Assembly: GCF_000426625.1 (NCBI RefSeq)
Contig: NZ_KE384547.1
Span: forward strand, 1,162,986-1,226,985
DNA from: Psychrilyobacter atlanticus DSM 19335
Lineage (GTDB): Bacteria; Fusobacteriota; Fusobacteriia; Fusobacteriales; Fusobacteriaceae
Direction: 5' to 3'
Length of the DNA: 64,000 nucleotides
The position numbers were made by a program, and so were the translations under genes. Positions within the stretch are counted from its first letter, which is position 1. The number at the start of each line of letters is the position of its first letter. The notes beneath the pieces were generated by a model. That model did no database searches, was not told the DNA's origin, and worked only from the letters and a program-made list of their open reading frames with translations. Below are positions 52,664 through 62,048 of this stretch, piece by piece.

Positions 52664-53710
52664 ATGAAAAAAAAAATAGAAATTAATTTTTTTGAAAAAT
52701 ACCTTACAGTCTGGGTAATCTTATGTATGATAGGAGGAACATTAATCGGAAGGTATATTCCTCAAATTCCCACAGCACTGGGAAAATTGGAGTATGAAAA
52801 TATATCCATGCCAATAGCAGTATTGATATGGCTTATCATCTATCCAATGATGCTTAAAATTGATTTTAAAAGTATAGTCAATGCAACTAAAAATTTAAAA
52901 GGGTTGACGATAACAACCAGTATGAACTGGCTGATTAAACCCTTTACAATGTATGCTATAGCAGTACTTTTTTTAAAAGGTATATTTGGGGGCCTTATCC
53001 CTACAGAGCTTGCGGATGAATATATCACAGGAGCAGTTTTATTGGGGGCCGCACCTTGTACAGCCATGGTATTTGTATGGAGTAAACTAACCAAAGGTGA
53101 TACAGCCTATACCTTGGTACAGGTAGCAGTAAATGATCTGATTCTTCTGGTGGCATTTGTTCCTATTGTAGGTTTTTTATTAGGAGTTTCCAATGTTAGT
53201 GTACCCTATGGAACTTTATTTTTATCGGTGATTTTATTTGTGGTAACCCCTCTAGTAGCAGCATGGATAACAAGAAAATCTATAGTGGCTCATAGGGGAC
53301 TGGATTATTTAGAAAATATATTTATTAAAAAATTTGATAAAAGTACTATGACGGGGTTATTATTAACACTGATCATCATATTTTCTTTTCAAGGAGAGAA
53401 ATTACTGACCAATCCAATGGATATAGCTCTTATAGCTGTACCTCTGACTATACAGACATTCCTGATATTTATTATAGCCTACCTATGGGCTAAGAAATGG
53501 AATATGCCCCATGAAATTGCATCTCCAGGTGCTATGATTGGTGCCAGTAATTTCTTTGAGCTTGCAGTAGCGGTAGCCATATCAATATTTGGTATTGACT
53601 CAGGAGTAACTTTAGCAACTGTAGTAGGACTTTTAGTAGAAGTGCCTGTTATGTTAATTTTAGTAAAAATTTCAAATTCAACAAGAAAATACTTTAAGGT
53701 AAGTGTATAG
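52664..53710 (+). CDS. acr3: Arsenite efflux permease, ACR3 family
   Basis: A 348-residue inner-membrane carrier with ten transmembrane helices. The ACR3 hallmark GAAPCTAMVFVWSKLT, including the essential cysteine, is present, as are the early PIAVLIWLIIYPMMLKIDF and the late PGAMIGASNFFELAVAVAI. It expels As(III), energised by the proton gradient. It starts 37 bases after arsR behind AGGGGG and is followed closely by the ArsC-like gene. Confidence 0.96.
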   Translation: MKKKIEINFFEKYLTVWVILCMIGGTLIGRYIPQIPTALGKLEYENISMPIAVLIWLIIYPMMLKIDFKSIVNATKNLKGLTITTSMNWLIKPFTMYAIAVLFLKGIFGGLIPTELADEYITGAVLLGAAPCTAMVFVWSKLTKGDTAYTLVQVAVNDLILLVAFVPIVGFLLGVSNVSVPYGTLFLSVILFVVTPLVAAWITRKSIVAHRGLDYLENIFIKKFDKSTMTGLLLTLIIIFSFQGEKLLTNPMDIALIAVPLTIQTFLIFIIAYLWAKKWNMPHEIASPGAMIGASNFFELAVAVAISIFGIDSGVTLATVVGLLVEVPVMLILVKISNSTRKYFKVSV

Positions 53711-53741
53711 ATAAAAATTAAAATAAAAAGGAGAGTAAACA

Positions 53742-54116
53742 ATGAAAATAGCATTTGTATGTAACGGAAATTCTTTTAAATCTCTTATCGGAGAAAGGTT
53801 TGGAAATGAATTCAATGATGGGAGTTTTGAAATCTATTCAGCAGGAACCAACCCAGCTGAAAAGATTAATGAAGCTGGGGAAAAGATAATGAAAGCCAAA
53901 GGATACTCAATGGAGGGATACTCTCCAAGCAGTATGGATGAATTACCTGAAAAAGTAGATGTTCTAGTGAAGATGGGATGCGATATTGACTGTCCGATCC
54001 ATCATGCAGATAAAGTTGTTAATTTTGGGTTAGAAGGTATAAAGGATAAGGAAAAATGTGTTGAGATGATAGAGTTAAAGGTAAAAAAATTATTAGAAGA
54101 TCTGTCACAAAATTAA
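53742..54116 (+). CDS. arsC: ArsC-like low-molecular-weight phosphatase-fold protein, atypical active site
   Basis: A 124-residue protein with the fold of thioredoxin-linked arsenate reductases. The N-terminal loop is C7-N-G-N-S-F-K13, where the family has CX5R; the arginine that binds the oxyanion is replaced by lysine. The usual DP general-acid motif is not evident (FGLEGIKDK). Cysteines at VKMGCDIDCP resemble the resolving pair of arsenate reductases. The operon position argues for As(V) reduction or arsenic handling, but the active site suggests altered chemistry or a non-catalytic role. AGGAG precedes the ATG. Confidence 0.75.
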   Translation: MKIAFVCNGNSFKSLIGERFGNEFNDGSFEIYSAGTNPAEKINEAGEKIMKAKGYSMEGYSPSSMDELPEKVDVLVKMGCDIDCPIHHADKVVNFGLEGIKDKEKCVEMIELKVKKLLEDLSQN

Positions 54117-54136
54117 ATTTAAAAAGCATGTTTTAA

Positions 54137-54163
54137 AGGCTTCCAAGTTGGAAGCCTTTTTTT
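54137..54163 (+). terminator. Terminator of the ars operon
   Basis: GGCTTCCAA / TTGGAAGCC stem followed by T7. Confidence 0.92.
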
Positions 54164-54227
54164 GATAAAAAATAAAAAAACCTTTAAATTATTAGAAATA
54201 TATTCTATTTGCAAACTAGGTTACTAG

Positions 54228-54407
54228 AAGAGAGTAGGTAATTATCAATTTACATCTGAATGGTCGGCATTTGCTCTAGCAGAGATGCAGTATGTGGCAG
54301 ACGAAATTGGGAACTCACCCATTGTAGATGAAAGAGCTAACTATTTTATGGGAGTAGGTTTAAGGTATAATTTTTTAAAAGAGAGAGATCTATTCTATCA
54401 AAAATGA
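54228..54407 (+). pseudogene. C-terminal fragment of an outer-membrane porin-like protein
   Basis: A 59-codon frame without a start codon, opened directly after an in-frame TAG at 54225. It reads KRVGNYQFTSEWSAFALAE, then MQYVADEIG, and later YFMGVGLRYNF: two amphipathic strands of the kind that close a Gram-negative beta-barrel. The upstream part of the gene is absent, replaced by the ars terminator. It marks a deletion or insertion boundary. Confidence 0.65.
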
Positions 54408-54551
54408 ATAAAAACAGAAAAAGGATTAAAAGTGCTGCTATAAATTATATAGTGGCTTCTTTTTTTTGATAAAATTTAGTGGTATACTTAAGTAGAAGAA
54501 AATTATAAATTAGTATTAGAAGAAGAGGCAAAGGGAAAAAAGGGGGGATCA
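54408..54551. other. Spacer before the methyltransferase gene
   Basis: Contains an imperfect hairpin around 54428-54470 (AGTGCTGCTATAA / TTATATAGTGGCTT) ending in T8, a possible terminator, and the G-rich ribosome binding site of the next gene. Confidence 0.4.
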
Positions 54552-56090
54552 GTGAATATAAACAGTGATACAAATTTTAAGGTGTACACACCGGATTATA
54601 TAGCAAAAGAGATGGTAGACAAGAGCTTAGAAATATATTTTCATGGAGATTACAGCAGATCCAAATTTGATAACCTCAGGTGTGCTGATCTTTCGTGCGG
54701 GACGGGTAATCTTATCATTCCACTACTACAGACTATTATGGAGTTATCCAAGGGAAAATTAGGAGAGTATATCTATAACAGTTCATGGATTACAGGCTAT
54801 GATATAGACGGGGAAGCCCTGGTGATATGCAAAAATAATATTTCAAAGGTGCTGGAAAAATATGAGATTGCAGATAAAGATATAAATTTAATAGAGACTA
54901 ACTCCCTCATGGAGGAGATCGATGAAACCTATGATATTGTTTTAGGAAACCCTCCTTATTTTGGTGAGAAGAACAATAAAGAGATCTTTAAAGATATGAG
55001 GCAATATAAGTTCGGGAAGGAAAATTATGAGGGAAAGATGGATTACGCCTATTTTTTTATAGCCAAGGGGATAGATGTACTAAAAGACGGAGGAGTCCTG
55101 AGCTACATAACCACAAATTATTGGTTTAAAGCTGATCATGCTAAAAAACTGAGGGAGAAGATAAAAAAACATACTACCTTTAAATATATAAATAACTATA
55201 ATAAATCTGTCTTTGAGGATGCTGTAGGACAGCACAACGTTGTTTTTACCCTGAAAAAGGAAAAAAAACAAGGCAGATTAGAAGTAATAGATGATAGGGA
55301 AAAATACTTTATAGATAGTGATAAAATATATAATTATAGAGATAAGATTATCCTGGCTAAAAATGATGATTTGGAACGATTGGATAAGGTATATAATGGA
55401 AGAACTCATTTCTTAGGAGAACTCCTAAATATCAATCAGGGAATAGTCAGCGGGCATGATAGGGCCTTTGTTTTTGATTCCTATGAAAAAAAATACAGTG
55501 AATATCTAAAACCATTCTATAAAAATAAAGATATAGACCAGTATTCTTATGCTTCCAATAAATACTGGATCCTCTATCTGGATTATAAGGTAGCTTTAGA
55601 TAAAAAACTGGCTAAGCATATGAACCCTTATAAGGAACGACTCAGTAGGAGGAGGGAAGTTCTAAAATCCATTATTAATTGGTGGGAACTCCAGTGGGCC
55701 AGAGATGAAAAGATATTTAATGTGCCTAAGATAATCGGGAGACAGAGATCTAAGATAAATAAGTTTTCATATTCAGAAGGTGAATTCTATGGGAGTGCAG
55801 ACATATATTATCTCACTCCTAAGCAAAAAGATATAAATTTATTTTATATCCTGGGTTATCTAAATTCCAAGGTTTTCTATGACTGGTTTAAATATAACGG
55901 GAAGATGAAGGGGGATAATTTAGAGCTCTACGCCACTCCTCTAAAGGAAACACCTATATATTATTCTGAAGATAAAAGTGAAATAGCCTATATTGAGAAG
56001 CTAGTGAAGAAGCAGATCAAAAATTATGAGGAGGAGACTCAAAAATTAATAGATGGATATTTTTTTGATCTAAAATATAGAAGGAAATAA
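54552..56090 (+). CDS. N6-adenine DNA methyltransferase, Eco57I/TaqI-like
   Basis: A 512-residue enzyme that should transfer methyl from SAM to adenine N6. The SAM site is DLSCGTGN (46-53) and the catalytic motif IV is NPPY (133-136) in VLGNPPYFGEKN. The C-terminal 220 residues, with INQGIVSGHDRAFVF and FYILGYLNSKVFYDWF, resemble the TaqI-type target-recognition domain. No restriction nuclease gene adjoins it and no nuclease motif is seen, so it may be an orphan methylase or part of a degraded type II/IIG system. The start is GTG at 54552 behind GGGGGG. It sits beside a pseudogene, consistent with accessory DNA. Confidence 0.88.
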   Translation: MNINSDTNFKVYTPDYIAKEMVDKSLEIYFHGDYSRSKFDNLRCADLSCGTGNLIIPLLQTIMELSKGKLGEYIYNSSWITGYDIDGEALVICKNNISKVLEKYEIADKDINLIETNSLMEEIDETYDIVLGNPPYFGEKNNKEIFKDMRQYKFGKENYEGKMDYAYFFIAKGIDVLKDGGVLSYITTNYWFKADHAKKLREKIKKHTTFKYINNYNKSVFEDAVGQHNVVFTLKKEKKQGRLEVIDDREKYFIDSDKIYNYRDKIILAKNDDLERLDKVYNGRTHFLGELLNINQGIVSGHDRAFVFDSYEKKYSEYLKPFYKNKDIDQYSYASNKYWILYLDYKVALDKKLAKHMNPYKERLSRRREVLKSIINWWELQWARDEKIFNVPKIIGRQRSKINKFSYSEGEFYGSADIYYLTPKQKDINLFYILGYLNSKVFYDWFKYNGKMKGDNLELYATPLKETPIYYSEDKSEIAYIEKLVKKQIKNYEEETQKLIDGYFFDLKYRRK

Positions 56091-56237
56091 AATAGAGGTT
56101 CTTATTTGGAAATTTAAATGGAAGTTAAAAAATTATATATGGTTAATAAAATTGGGCTCTGGAGAGTCCTTTTTTTATTTCATTACTATTTATTTTAGCA
56201 CTGGGATCACCTGTAGCATTATATATTTTAAACTAAA

Positions 56238-56284
56238 AAACCTCCCAGATTATTAGAGAGGCAAACTAATAATCTGGGAGGTTT
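56238..56284. terminator. Strong bidirectional terminator
   Basis: Perfect 19-bp arms at 56238-56256 and 56266-56284 (beginning AAACCTCCCAGATTATTAG) with a 9-base loop, between the methyltransferase gene and the convergent 4-hydroxybutyrate cluster. Confidence 0.92.
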
Positions 56285-56298
56285 AATTTAAAAATTTT

Positions 56299-57417
56299 TT
56301 AGTAAAGATTTTTATAGATATTTATTATATCGGTTCTTTCTAAAGGAACATAGTTGTTGGCCAAAAGCCTTTGCTGTCCTGCAATTACTGCATCTGCAAA
56401 TCCTTCAATTTCCTCTTCCTTCATCCCATATTCTTTGAGTGGTTTTCTAGAAAGTAGTTTGTCTAAAACATTTGATAAACCTGCATAAACATCTTCCCCA
56501 GCTGGGATATTCATAATATCAGCCAATACTTTATTAACTTCAGCGATCTTACCATTTGGATCCTTAGCTAAGTATGTTTTAAATACCTCTGTGAAGAACT
56601 GATAGTTAGCTTCTCCATGGGGAACATGATACACTCCTCCTAAAGGATAAGATAGTGCATGAACTGCTCCTACTCCTGCATTTCCAAATGCTATTCCTGC
56701 ATAGTTACTTCCTATCATAAATTCTTCTATGATCTCTTTTCTATGATCTTCTCCATGTTCTAAAATTTCCATATATCCCTTCAGGATCATCTCAATTGCT
56801 TTGACACTGAAGATCTCAGTATACATATTTGCTTTTGGAGACACATAGGCTTCTATAGCATGGATCAAAGCATCTATTGAACTTGTTACGAAGAATTTAT
56901 ATGGTAAATTCATAAGTAATTCCGGAATTAATACTGCACTTTCAGGGTAAAGCTCATCTACAGCTAATCCCATCTTAGTTTTTTTAGATTTTATTTCAGA
57001 GATAGAGATATTTGTTACCTCACTTCCTGTTCCACAAGTTGTAGGTACTATGACTAATTCTCTTACTTTTTTTATCTCAACTGTTTTTTCAAAATAATTA
57101 AGGCAATCTTTGGTATCTTCTAATATCAATAATTTTGAGATATCTATGACAGATCCTCCACCTACAGCGATAACTCTTTTTATATCCTTCCCTCTGATAG
57201 CGTCCATAATATAATTTATAGTTTCATCAGAAGGTTCTCCTAAGCCAAAGCACTCGAAGAATAAATTTTCAGATTCTAAATTTAACTCTTTCATATAGTT
57301 ATCAAAAAGGAAATCATGGGTAAAAAGTAAGTCCCCCTTTCCTATTTTAAATTCTGTAGCAAACTCTTTAAATTTATCAAATTTATGTATTTCTGGTTGT
57401 ATTTTTAAAAGTCTCAT
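56299..57417 (-). CDS. 4hbD: 4-Hydroxybutyrate dehydrogenase (iron-containing alcohol dehydrogenase)
   Basis: Reduces succinate semialdehyde to 4-hydroxybutyrate with NADH. The 372-residue sequence is a group III alcohol dehydrogenase: nucleotide-binding GGGS at 86-89, PTTCGTGSEVTN, and metal ligands D182, H186, H253 and H267 in IDALIHAIEAY and VHALSYPLGGVYHVPHGEA. The specific assignment comes from the sequence style and from the gene order with sucD, cat1, cat2 and abfD. GAGGAG precedes the ATG, 12 bases after sucD. It is the last gene before the terminator. Confidence 0.93.
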   Translation of the reverse strand: MRLLKIQPEIHKFDKFKEFATEFKIGKGDLLFTHDFLFDNYMKELNLESENLFFECFGLGEPSDETINYIMDAIRGKDIKRVIAVGGGSVIDISKLLILEDTKDCLNYFEKTVEIKKVRELVIVPTTCGTGSEVTNISISEIKSKKTKMGLAVDELYPESAVLIPELLMNLPYKFFVTSSIDALIHAIEAYVSPKANMYTEIFSVKAIEMILKGYMEILEHGEDHRKEIIEEFMIGSNYAGIAFGNAGVGAVHALSYPLGGVYHVPHGEANYQFFTEVFKTYLAKDPNGKIAEVNKVLADIMNIPAGEDVYAGLSNVLDKLLSRKPLKEYGMKEEEIEGFADAVIAGQQRLLANNYVPLERTDIINIYKNLY

Positions 57418-57429
57418 CTATTTCTCCTC

Positions 57430-58800
57430 CTATTCCCAGATTTGTTCATCTGTTGGAATTATAACGTCTTCTCTAATTAAACCTATTCTAGAAACATTGA
57501 TTAAATGTTTATAATCTAAATTTTCTGAAATAATATTATTTCCCCAAGTTCCACAACCTAGTGTAGTCGTAGGAGCAAATCCGTTTAACATAGATCCTCC
57601 AGCAGTTGTTGAAGAGGAAGCATTTACAACTAATCTACTTACTGTTAATAAGTTTCCAGCTAATTCAATATTTTCTAAATTAAATGAATGGATAGATGCT
57701 GTATGTCCCTTTCCTTCAAGATCTAAGTTTGTTTGAGCAATATTAATTGCGTCTTCAATAGTATCATATTCAAAAGCTGAAAGTACAGGACACATTTTTT
57801 CTTTACAAAGAAGATCTTCTGCTCCTATTCCACTGGCTTTTAAAAGTATAACTTTTGCTTCTTTTGGAACTGCTACTCCTGCCATCTCTGCAACTTTAGC
57901 AACTGACTGTCCTACAACATCTTTATTCATATGTCCACCTTCAAAAATTGTATCTCTAAACTTTTGAATATCAGCAGGATTATCGATATAGTGAGCTCCG
58001 TTTTTAACCATAGCATCTATAACTTTATTATATTCTGATTTTGGAGCGATTACTGTCTGCTCACCAGAACAAATTATACCGTTATCAAATTTTCTACCAG
58101 CTATAATTTTAGCTGCTGCATCATCGTAATTAACGCCTTTATCTACAATTACCTGAACGTTTCCTGCTCCTACTCCAAATGAAGGTTTTCCACTTGAATA
58201 AGCAGCTTTAACCATTCCCATTCCTCCAGTTGCAAGAACTACATCTACTTTTTCCATCAATTCGTTTGTATAAGCTAGAGATGGTTCTGTGATTACTTGG
58301 ATAGCATCCTTTGGACATCTGATTCCATTTTCTACTAAAGCATTATTGATTCTAGCAACTGTTTCAGTAGTACAACCTTTAGATCTAGGATGTGGAGCTA
58401 CGATAATTGCATTTCCCCCTTTCACAGCGAACATAGCGTTACACATAGGTGTTACTATTGGATTTGTTGTAGGAGTAACTGCTCCAACAATCCCAACAGG
58501 TTTAGCTACCATGATAAGATTTTTTTCTAAATCTCTTTCTATTATTCCTACACTTTTTTTATCTTTTAAATTGTGCCATATATTTTTAGATTTACCTTTA
58601 TTTTTTCCTACTTTGTCTTCATATACACCCATTCTAGTTTCATCTACAGCCATTCTTGCAAGTTCTTCAGCATTATCATATACAGTTTTACCAATTGTTC
58701 TAACTATGGCATCTAACTCTTCTTGGCTGTATGTTGCTAATTCTCTTTGAGCTACCGTTGCTTTTTGAATCATGTTGTTGATGTAGTTTTTTGAATCCAT
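57430..58800 (-). CDS. sucD: CoA-acylating succinate semialdehyde dehydrogenase
   Basis: Reduces succinyl-CoA to succinate semialdehyde. A 456-residue aldehyde dehydrogenase of the CoA-dependent branch shared with AdhE and EutE. The catalytic cysteine is C244 in NGIICSGEQT; the substrate-binding PTTNPIVTPM and cofactor segment ATGGMGMVKAAYSSGKP are present. Acetaldehyde dehydrogenase would look similar, but linkage with 4hbD and cat1 supports succinyl-CoA. AGGAGG precedes the ATG. The 180-base gap to cat1 could hold a second promoter. Confidence 0.92.
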   Translation of the reverse strand: MDSKNYINNMIQKATVAQRELATYSQEELDAIVRTIGKTVYDNAEELARMAVDETRMGVYEDKVGKNKGKSKNIWHNLKDKKSVGIIERDLEKNLIMVAKPVGIVGAVTPTTNPIVTPMCNAMFAVKGGNAIIVAPHPRSKGCTTETVARINNALVENGIRCPKDAIQVITEPSLAYTNELMEKVDVVLATGGMGMVKAAYSSGKPSFGVGAGNVQVIVDKGVNYDDAAAKIIAGRKFDNGIICSGEQTVIAPKSEYNKVIDAMVKNGAHYIDNPADIQKFRDTIFEGGHMNKDVVGQSVAKVAEMAGVAVPKEAKVILLKASGIGAEDLLCKEKMCPVLSAFEYDTIEDAINIAQTNLDLEGKGHTASIHSFNLENIELAGNLLTVSRLVVNASSSTTAGGSMLNGFAPTTTLGCGTWGNNIISENLDYKHLINVSRIGLIREDVIIPTDEQIWE

Positions 58801-58980
58801 TTTTGTTCCTCCTCTAAAAATAAGTTACTTTTATATTTTTGTACAATTATAAAATAATTTAATAATTTATGTTTCGTGCTTAGAAAGCCCATAATAATAT
58901 TAAGATATAATTCTTATTTCCTTTAAAATTCTATTTTAAATAAAGTGTTTTGATAATTTCAAATAAAATCATGGTTGTTT

Positions 58981-60480
58981 TTATTTTTTCATAGTTCCTG
59001 TTTCTAAGAAATTTGCATGCCACGAAAGAGCTTCCTCTAAAATGTGAGGTGTATGGCAGCTATGGCATACTTCACACGCTCTGTTAAAATAGTCTCTCAT
59101 TTGATCTTTGAAATCGGGATGGACACAATTTTCAATGACTAATCTTGCTTTTTCTTTTGGACTGAGTCCACGAAGGTCAGCTACACCTTGTTCTGTAACT
59201 ATTATCATTGTGTCATGTTCTGTATGGTCTACATGGGAAACCATAGGTACAATCGATGAAATTTTTCCACCTTTTGCAATAGAGCTTGTACTAAAAATTG
59301 TTAGATATGCATTTCTAGCAAAGTCACCAGATCCTCCGATACCATTCATTATTTTCGATCCCATTATATGAGTTGAATTTACATTTCCGTAGATATCTAC
59401 TTCGATAGCTGTATTCATTGCAATTACTCCTAATTTTCTAGCCATTTCAGGACTGTTTGAAATCTCTAATGGTCTCAAAATAATTTTATCTTTAAAGAAA
59501 TCGATATTTTCTCTGAATACTTTAAGACCTCTAGGAGAAGGACTTATAGAACAGGCAGATGCTTTTTTTATCTTTCCACACTGCATGAGTTCAAGCATTG
59601 CATCCTGGATAACCTCGGTATAACAGACTAAATTTTCAAAAGTAGAATCACAGAGTCCGGCAAGAACAGCATTTGCAACATTACCTACACCAGATTGTAG
59701 AGGAAGTAGATTTTTAGTTAATCTTCCTAAAGAAACTTCTTTTTCTAAGAAATTAATAATATTTTTAGAGATAGCTCTATCCACATCAGAAATTGGTGCC
59801 AGGTCTCTTACATGGTCTTCCATATCTGAAAAAACCACAGCTGCAATTTTATCTTTATCACACACTATAAACGGTGTTCCAATCCTGTCACCAGGAGTTT
59901 TTATAGGAATGTGAGTTCTCATAGGGGGATTTTCAAGCATGTATATATCTGACATCCCTTCTAATTCTACTGGCTGCTTTGAGCTTATTTCAACGATGAT
60001 CTTATCTGCATTCTTTATAAATGACGGCGAATTCCCCACTGCACTTGTAGGGATTATATTACCTTCCTCTGTTATAGCGATAGCTTCTACGATAGCTACA
60101 TCAACTTTTTGTAAGACACCGTAGTTGAGATATTGAGATGAGTGACTGAGATGCATATCCAGATATTCTACCTTTCCGCAGTTTATATCCTGTCTCAATT
60201 GTTTATTTGTCTGGTAGGGAAGTCTTTTGGCAAGAATCCCTGCTTCAGCCCATGCTCCATCTACTTCTGGTCCAAGGGAGGCACCGGAGTAAAGTGTTAA
60301 TTTCATTTTTTCGTTAGTGGATTTCACCCTCTCTGCAAGGGCAAGAGGGACAACCTTAGGATAACCTGAAGGAGTAAATCCACTGGTACCGATAACCATT
60401 CCATCTTTTATTAATTGAGCTGCTTCCATAGGATTCATAATTTTTTCTTTGAGTTTTTCATTTCTAATTCTAGATTGCAT
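58981..60480 (-). CDS. cat1: Succinyl-CoA:CoA transferase (acetyl-CoA hydrolase/transferase family)
   Basis: A 499-residue class I CoA transferase of the Cat1/ScpC type that moves CoA between succinate and acetyl-CoA or another acyl-CoA. Signatures are GTSGFTPSGYPKVVPLALAE, the DIYGNVNSTHIMGSKIMNG region, GGSGDFARNAYLTIFSTSS, and VTEQGVADLRGLSP near the end. An unusual Cys/His-rich stretch CEVCHSCHTPH near the C-terminus is not typical of a catalytic element and might bind metal. AAAGGGGTG precedes the ATG. Confidence 0.92.
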   Translation of the reverse strand: MQSRIRNEKLKEKIMNPMEAAQLIKDGMVIGTSGFTPSGYPKVVPLALAERVKSTNEKMKLTLYSGASLGPEVDGAWAEAGILAKRLPYQTNKQLRQDINCGKVEYLDMHLSHSSQYLNYGVLQKVDVAIVEAIAITEEGNIIPTSAVGNSPSFIKNADKIIVEISSKQPVELEGMSDIYMLENPPMRTHIPIKTPGDRIGTPFIVCDKDKIAAVVFSDMEDHVRDLAPISDVDRAISKNIINFLEKEVSLGRLTKNLLPLQSGVGNVANAVLAGLCDSTFENLVCYTEVIQDAMLELMQCGKIKKASACSISPSPRGLKVFRENIDFFKDKIILRPLEISNSPEMARKLGVIAMNTAIEVDIYGNVNSTHIMGSKIMNGIGGSGDFARNAYLTIFSTSSIAKGGKISSIVPMVSHVDHTEHDTMIIVTEQGVADLRGLSPKEKARLVIENCVHPDFKDQMRDYFNRACEVCHSCHTPHILEEALSWHANFLETGTMKK

Positions 60481-60608
60481 TTATTACACCCCTTTATTAA
60501 AAAATATTTTATCTAACTAATCTTTCGCAATATTGCACGCCTTTAAAAGTTAAATTTGAATCTTATCAAGGATTAATTATCGCAAAATATCAGCTGCTTA
60601 ACTGACTG

Positions 60609-61973
60609 TTACATGGGTAATTTATGTAAAATAATTGTGAATAAAACCATTCCAAATAGAGCAAATGGATATGTAGCAGCGTATCCTGCTGCGGGATCAT
60701 CGGTACCAATAACATCTACAGCAACTCCAAGACCAGGAGTAGAAGTCATACCACCGCAGATTGCTCCTGAAAGCATGATCCAGTTAATTTTAAATACGTA
60801 TTTCCCTACAAGGAAACCTGAAAACATAGAGAATATACCGACTAGAATAGCAACTATAGACAGATAAAATCCAGCTCCTGTTATAGAATCAATAGCCGCG
60901 AATCCATATCTTAAACCAACTATAGAGAGGAAAAAAGTAAGAGCAATATCTCTGATTACTCCAAGAATTTTTTTATCCATTCTAAAAGTCATAAATCCTA
61001 ATTTCCCGATATGTCCTAAGAAGATGGAAGCCGCTAAAATCCCTCCTGTAGATCCCAGACTGAAGTATCCTAAGTAGCCAAGGTTTATTTTTATCATCCC
61101 CAGTGTATAACCCATGACACAGACAAATGCAAAGGCGACGAGATCAAATGTTACAGGTTCTATATGTTTAATATTTATTTGTTTTTCTGCTTCTCTCATC
61201 TCATCTTGGAATTGCTGATGTTCCTCTTCCAAGTTTAATCTAAATAATTTAGGAAAGAGCTTCATCGCTAAGATAACGATAAGAACTCCAAATGGATACC
61301 CGATAGCATGACCTATACCTACTCCAGATTCCGCATCAATAATAAATTCGTCTGCTTGCTCTGAAGATAAGGTCGGTGTATTTTCTGGTGTGAGAGTACC
61401 ATTAGAATTTAATATGTTGAGCATTATCTCTTTGTTGTGATGACTAAGTGTTGGATAGTCTACAGTCCATTCCTTAGCGTGTTCTCTAGATGTTTCAATA
61501 GCAGCAGCTAATCCAGGGGAACTGGTAAGAGCTCCGGTATAAACACCTGAAACTTCATAGGGGTTTGCTTTATTACTCAAGATAGTAAGTGTATAAGTTG
61601 TCCCCGCTCCTATAAATACAATGAGAAGCCCCAACACAATAAATTTTGTGCCGTATGTTTTTAGTATTATGGCAATTTTATCTGCAGCCAAAAGTCCGAC
61701 TGCTCCTACAAAAAGAATTAAAAATAAACTAAAGAATTTTTTATCTATAACGCTGACCTTGAGCATAGAATTAAATGTAGAGGTGTAAGGTCCTTGTGCA
61801 TTTATTGAAGCATTGGCCATTTTTACAACGAGCCATCCTATTACCAATCCAGAGAACAAGGCTCCAGAGGTTCCAATTTTTAATAGTTTTCCTAAAAGTA
61901 ACCCTAAAAAAATTGTTACAAACATAAGAATGAAAGGATTAGTTAACCAATGAATACTTTTAAATACAAACAT
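60609..61973 (-). CDS. AspT-family (AAE) carboxylate exchanger
   Basis: A 454-residue inner-membrane protein with about ten transmembrane helices in two halves around a soluble insert (about 190-290). Each half carries the family motif: GALTSSPGLAAAIE and GGMTSTPGLGVAVD. Known members exchange aspartate for alanine or handle C4-dicarboxylates. Lying between cat1 and cat2, it probably imports succinate or exports a product of the same pathway, perhaps as an electrogenic exchange (inference). I placed the start at the ATG at 61973, seven bases after AAGGGGG; the upstream ATG at 61979 abuts that signal. Confidence 0.88.
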   Translation of the reverse strand: MFVFKSIHWLTNPFILMFVTIFLGLLLGKLLKIGTSGALFSGLVIGWLVVKMANASINAQGPYTSTFNSMLKVSVIDKKFFSLFLILFVGAVGLLAADKIAIILKTYGTKFIVLGLLIVFIGAGTTYTLTILSNKANPYEVSGVYTGALTSSPGLAAAIETSREHAKEWTVDYPTLSHHNKEIMLNILNSNGTLTPENTPTLSSEQADEFIIDAESGVGIGHAIGYPFGVLIVILAMKLFPKLFRLNLEEEHQQFQDEMREAEKQINIKHIEPVTFDLVAFAFVCVMGYTLGMIKINLGYLGYFSLGSTGGILAASIFLGHIGKLGFMTFRMDKKILGVIRDIALTFFLSIVGLRYGFAAIDSITGAGFYLSIVAILVGIFSMFSGFLVGKYVFKINWIMLSGAICGGMTSTPGLGVAVDVIGTDDPAAGYAATYPFALFGMVLFTIILHKLPM

Positions 61974-62048
61974 ACACATCCCCCTTAAAAGTTATTTTTT
62001 TCACTTTAATGATTTAATTTTTACTGAGACAAATTGCCTCAGCTAAAA

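Noticed and set aside
54552-56090. Considered as a complete restriction-modification system
   Set aside because: Only a methyltransferase with a recognition domain is visible; no nuclease motif or neighbouring nuclease gene.
58289-58750. 153-codon plus-strand ORF
   Set aside because: Antisense to sucD, whose protein motifs are unmistakable.
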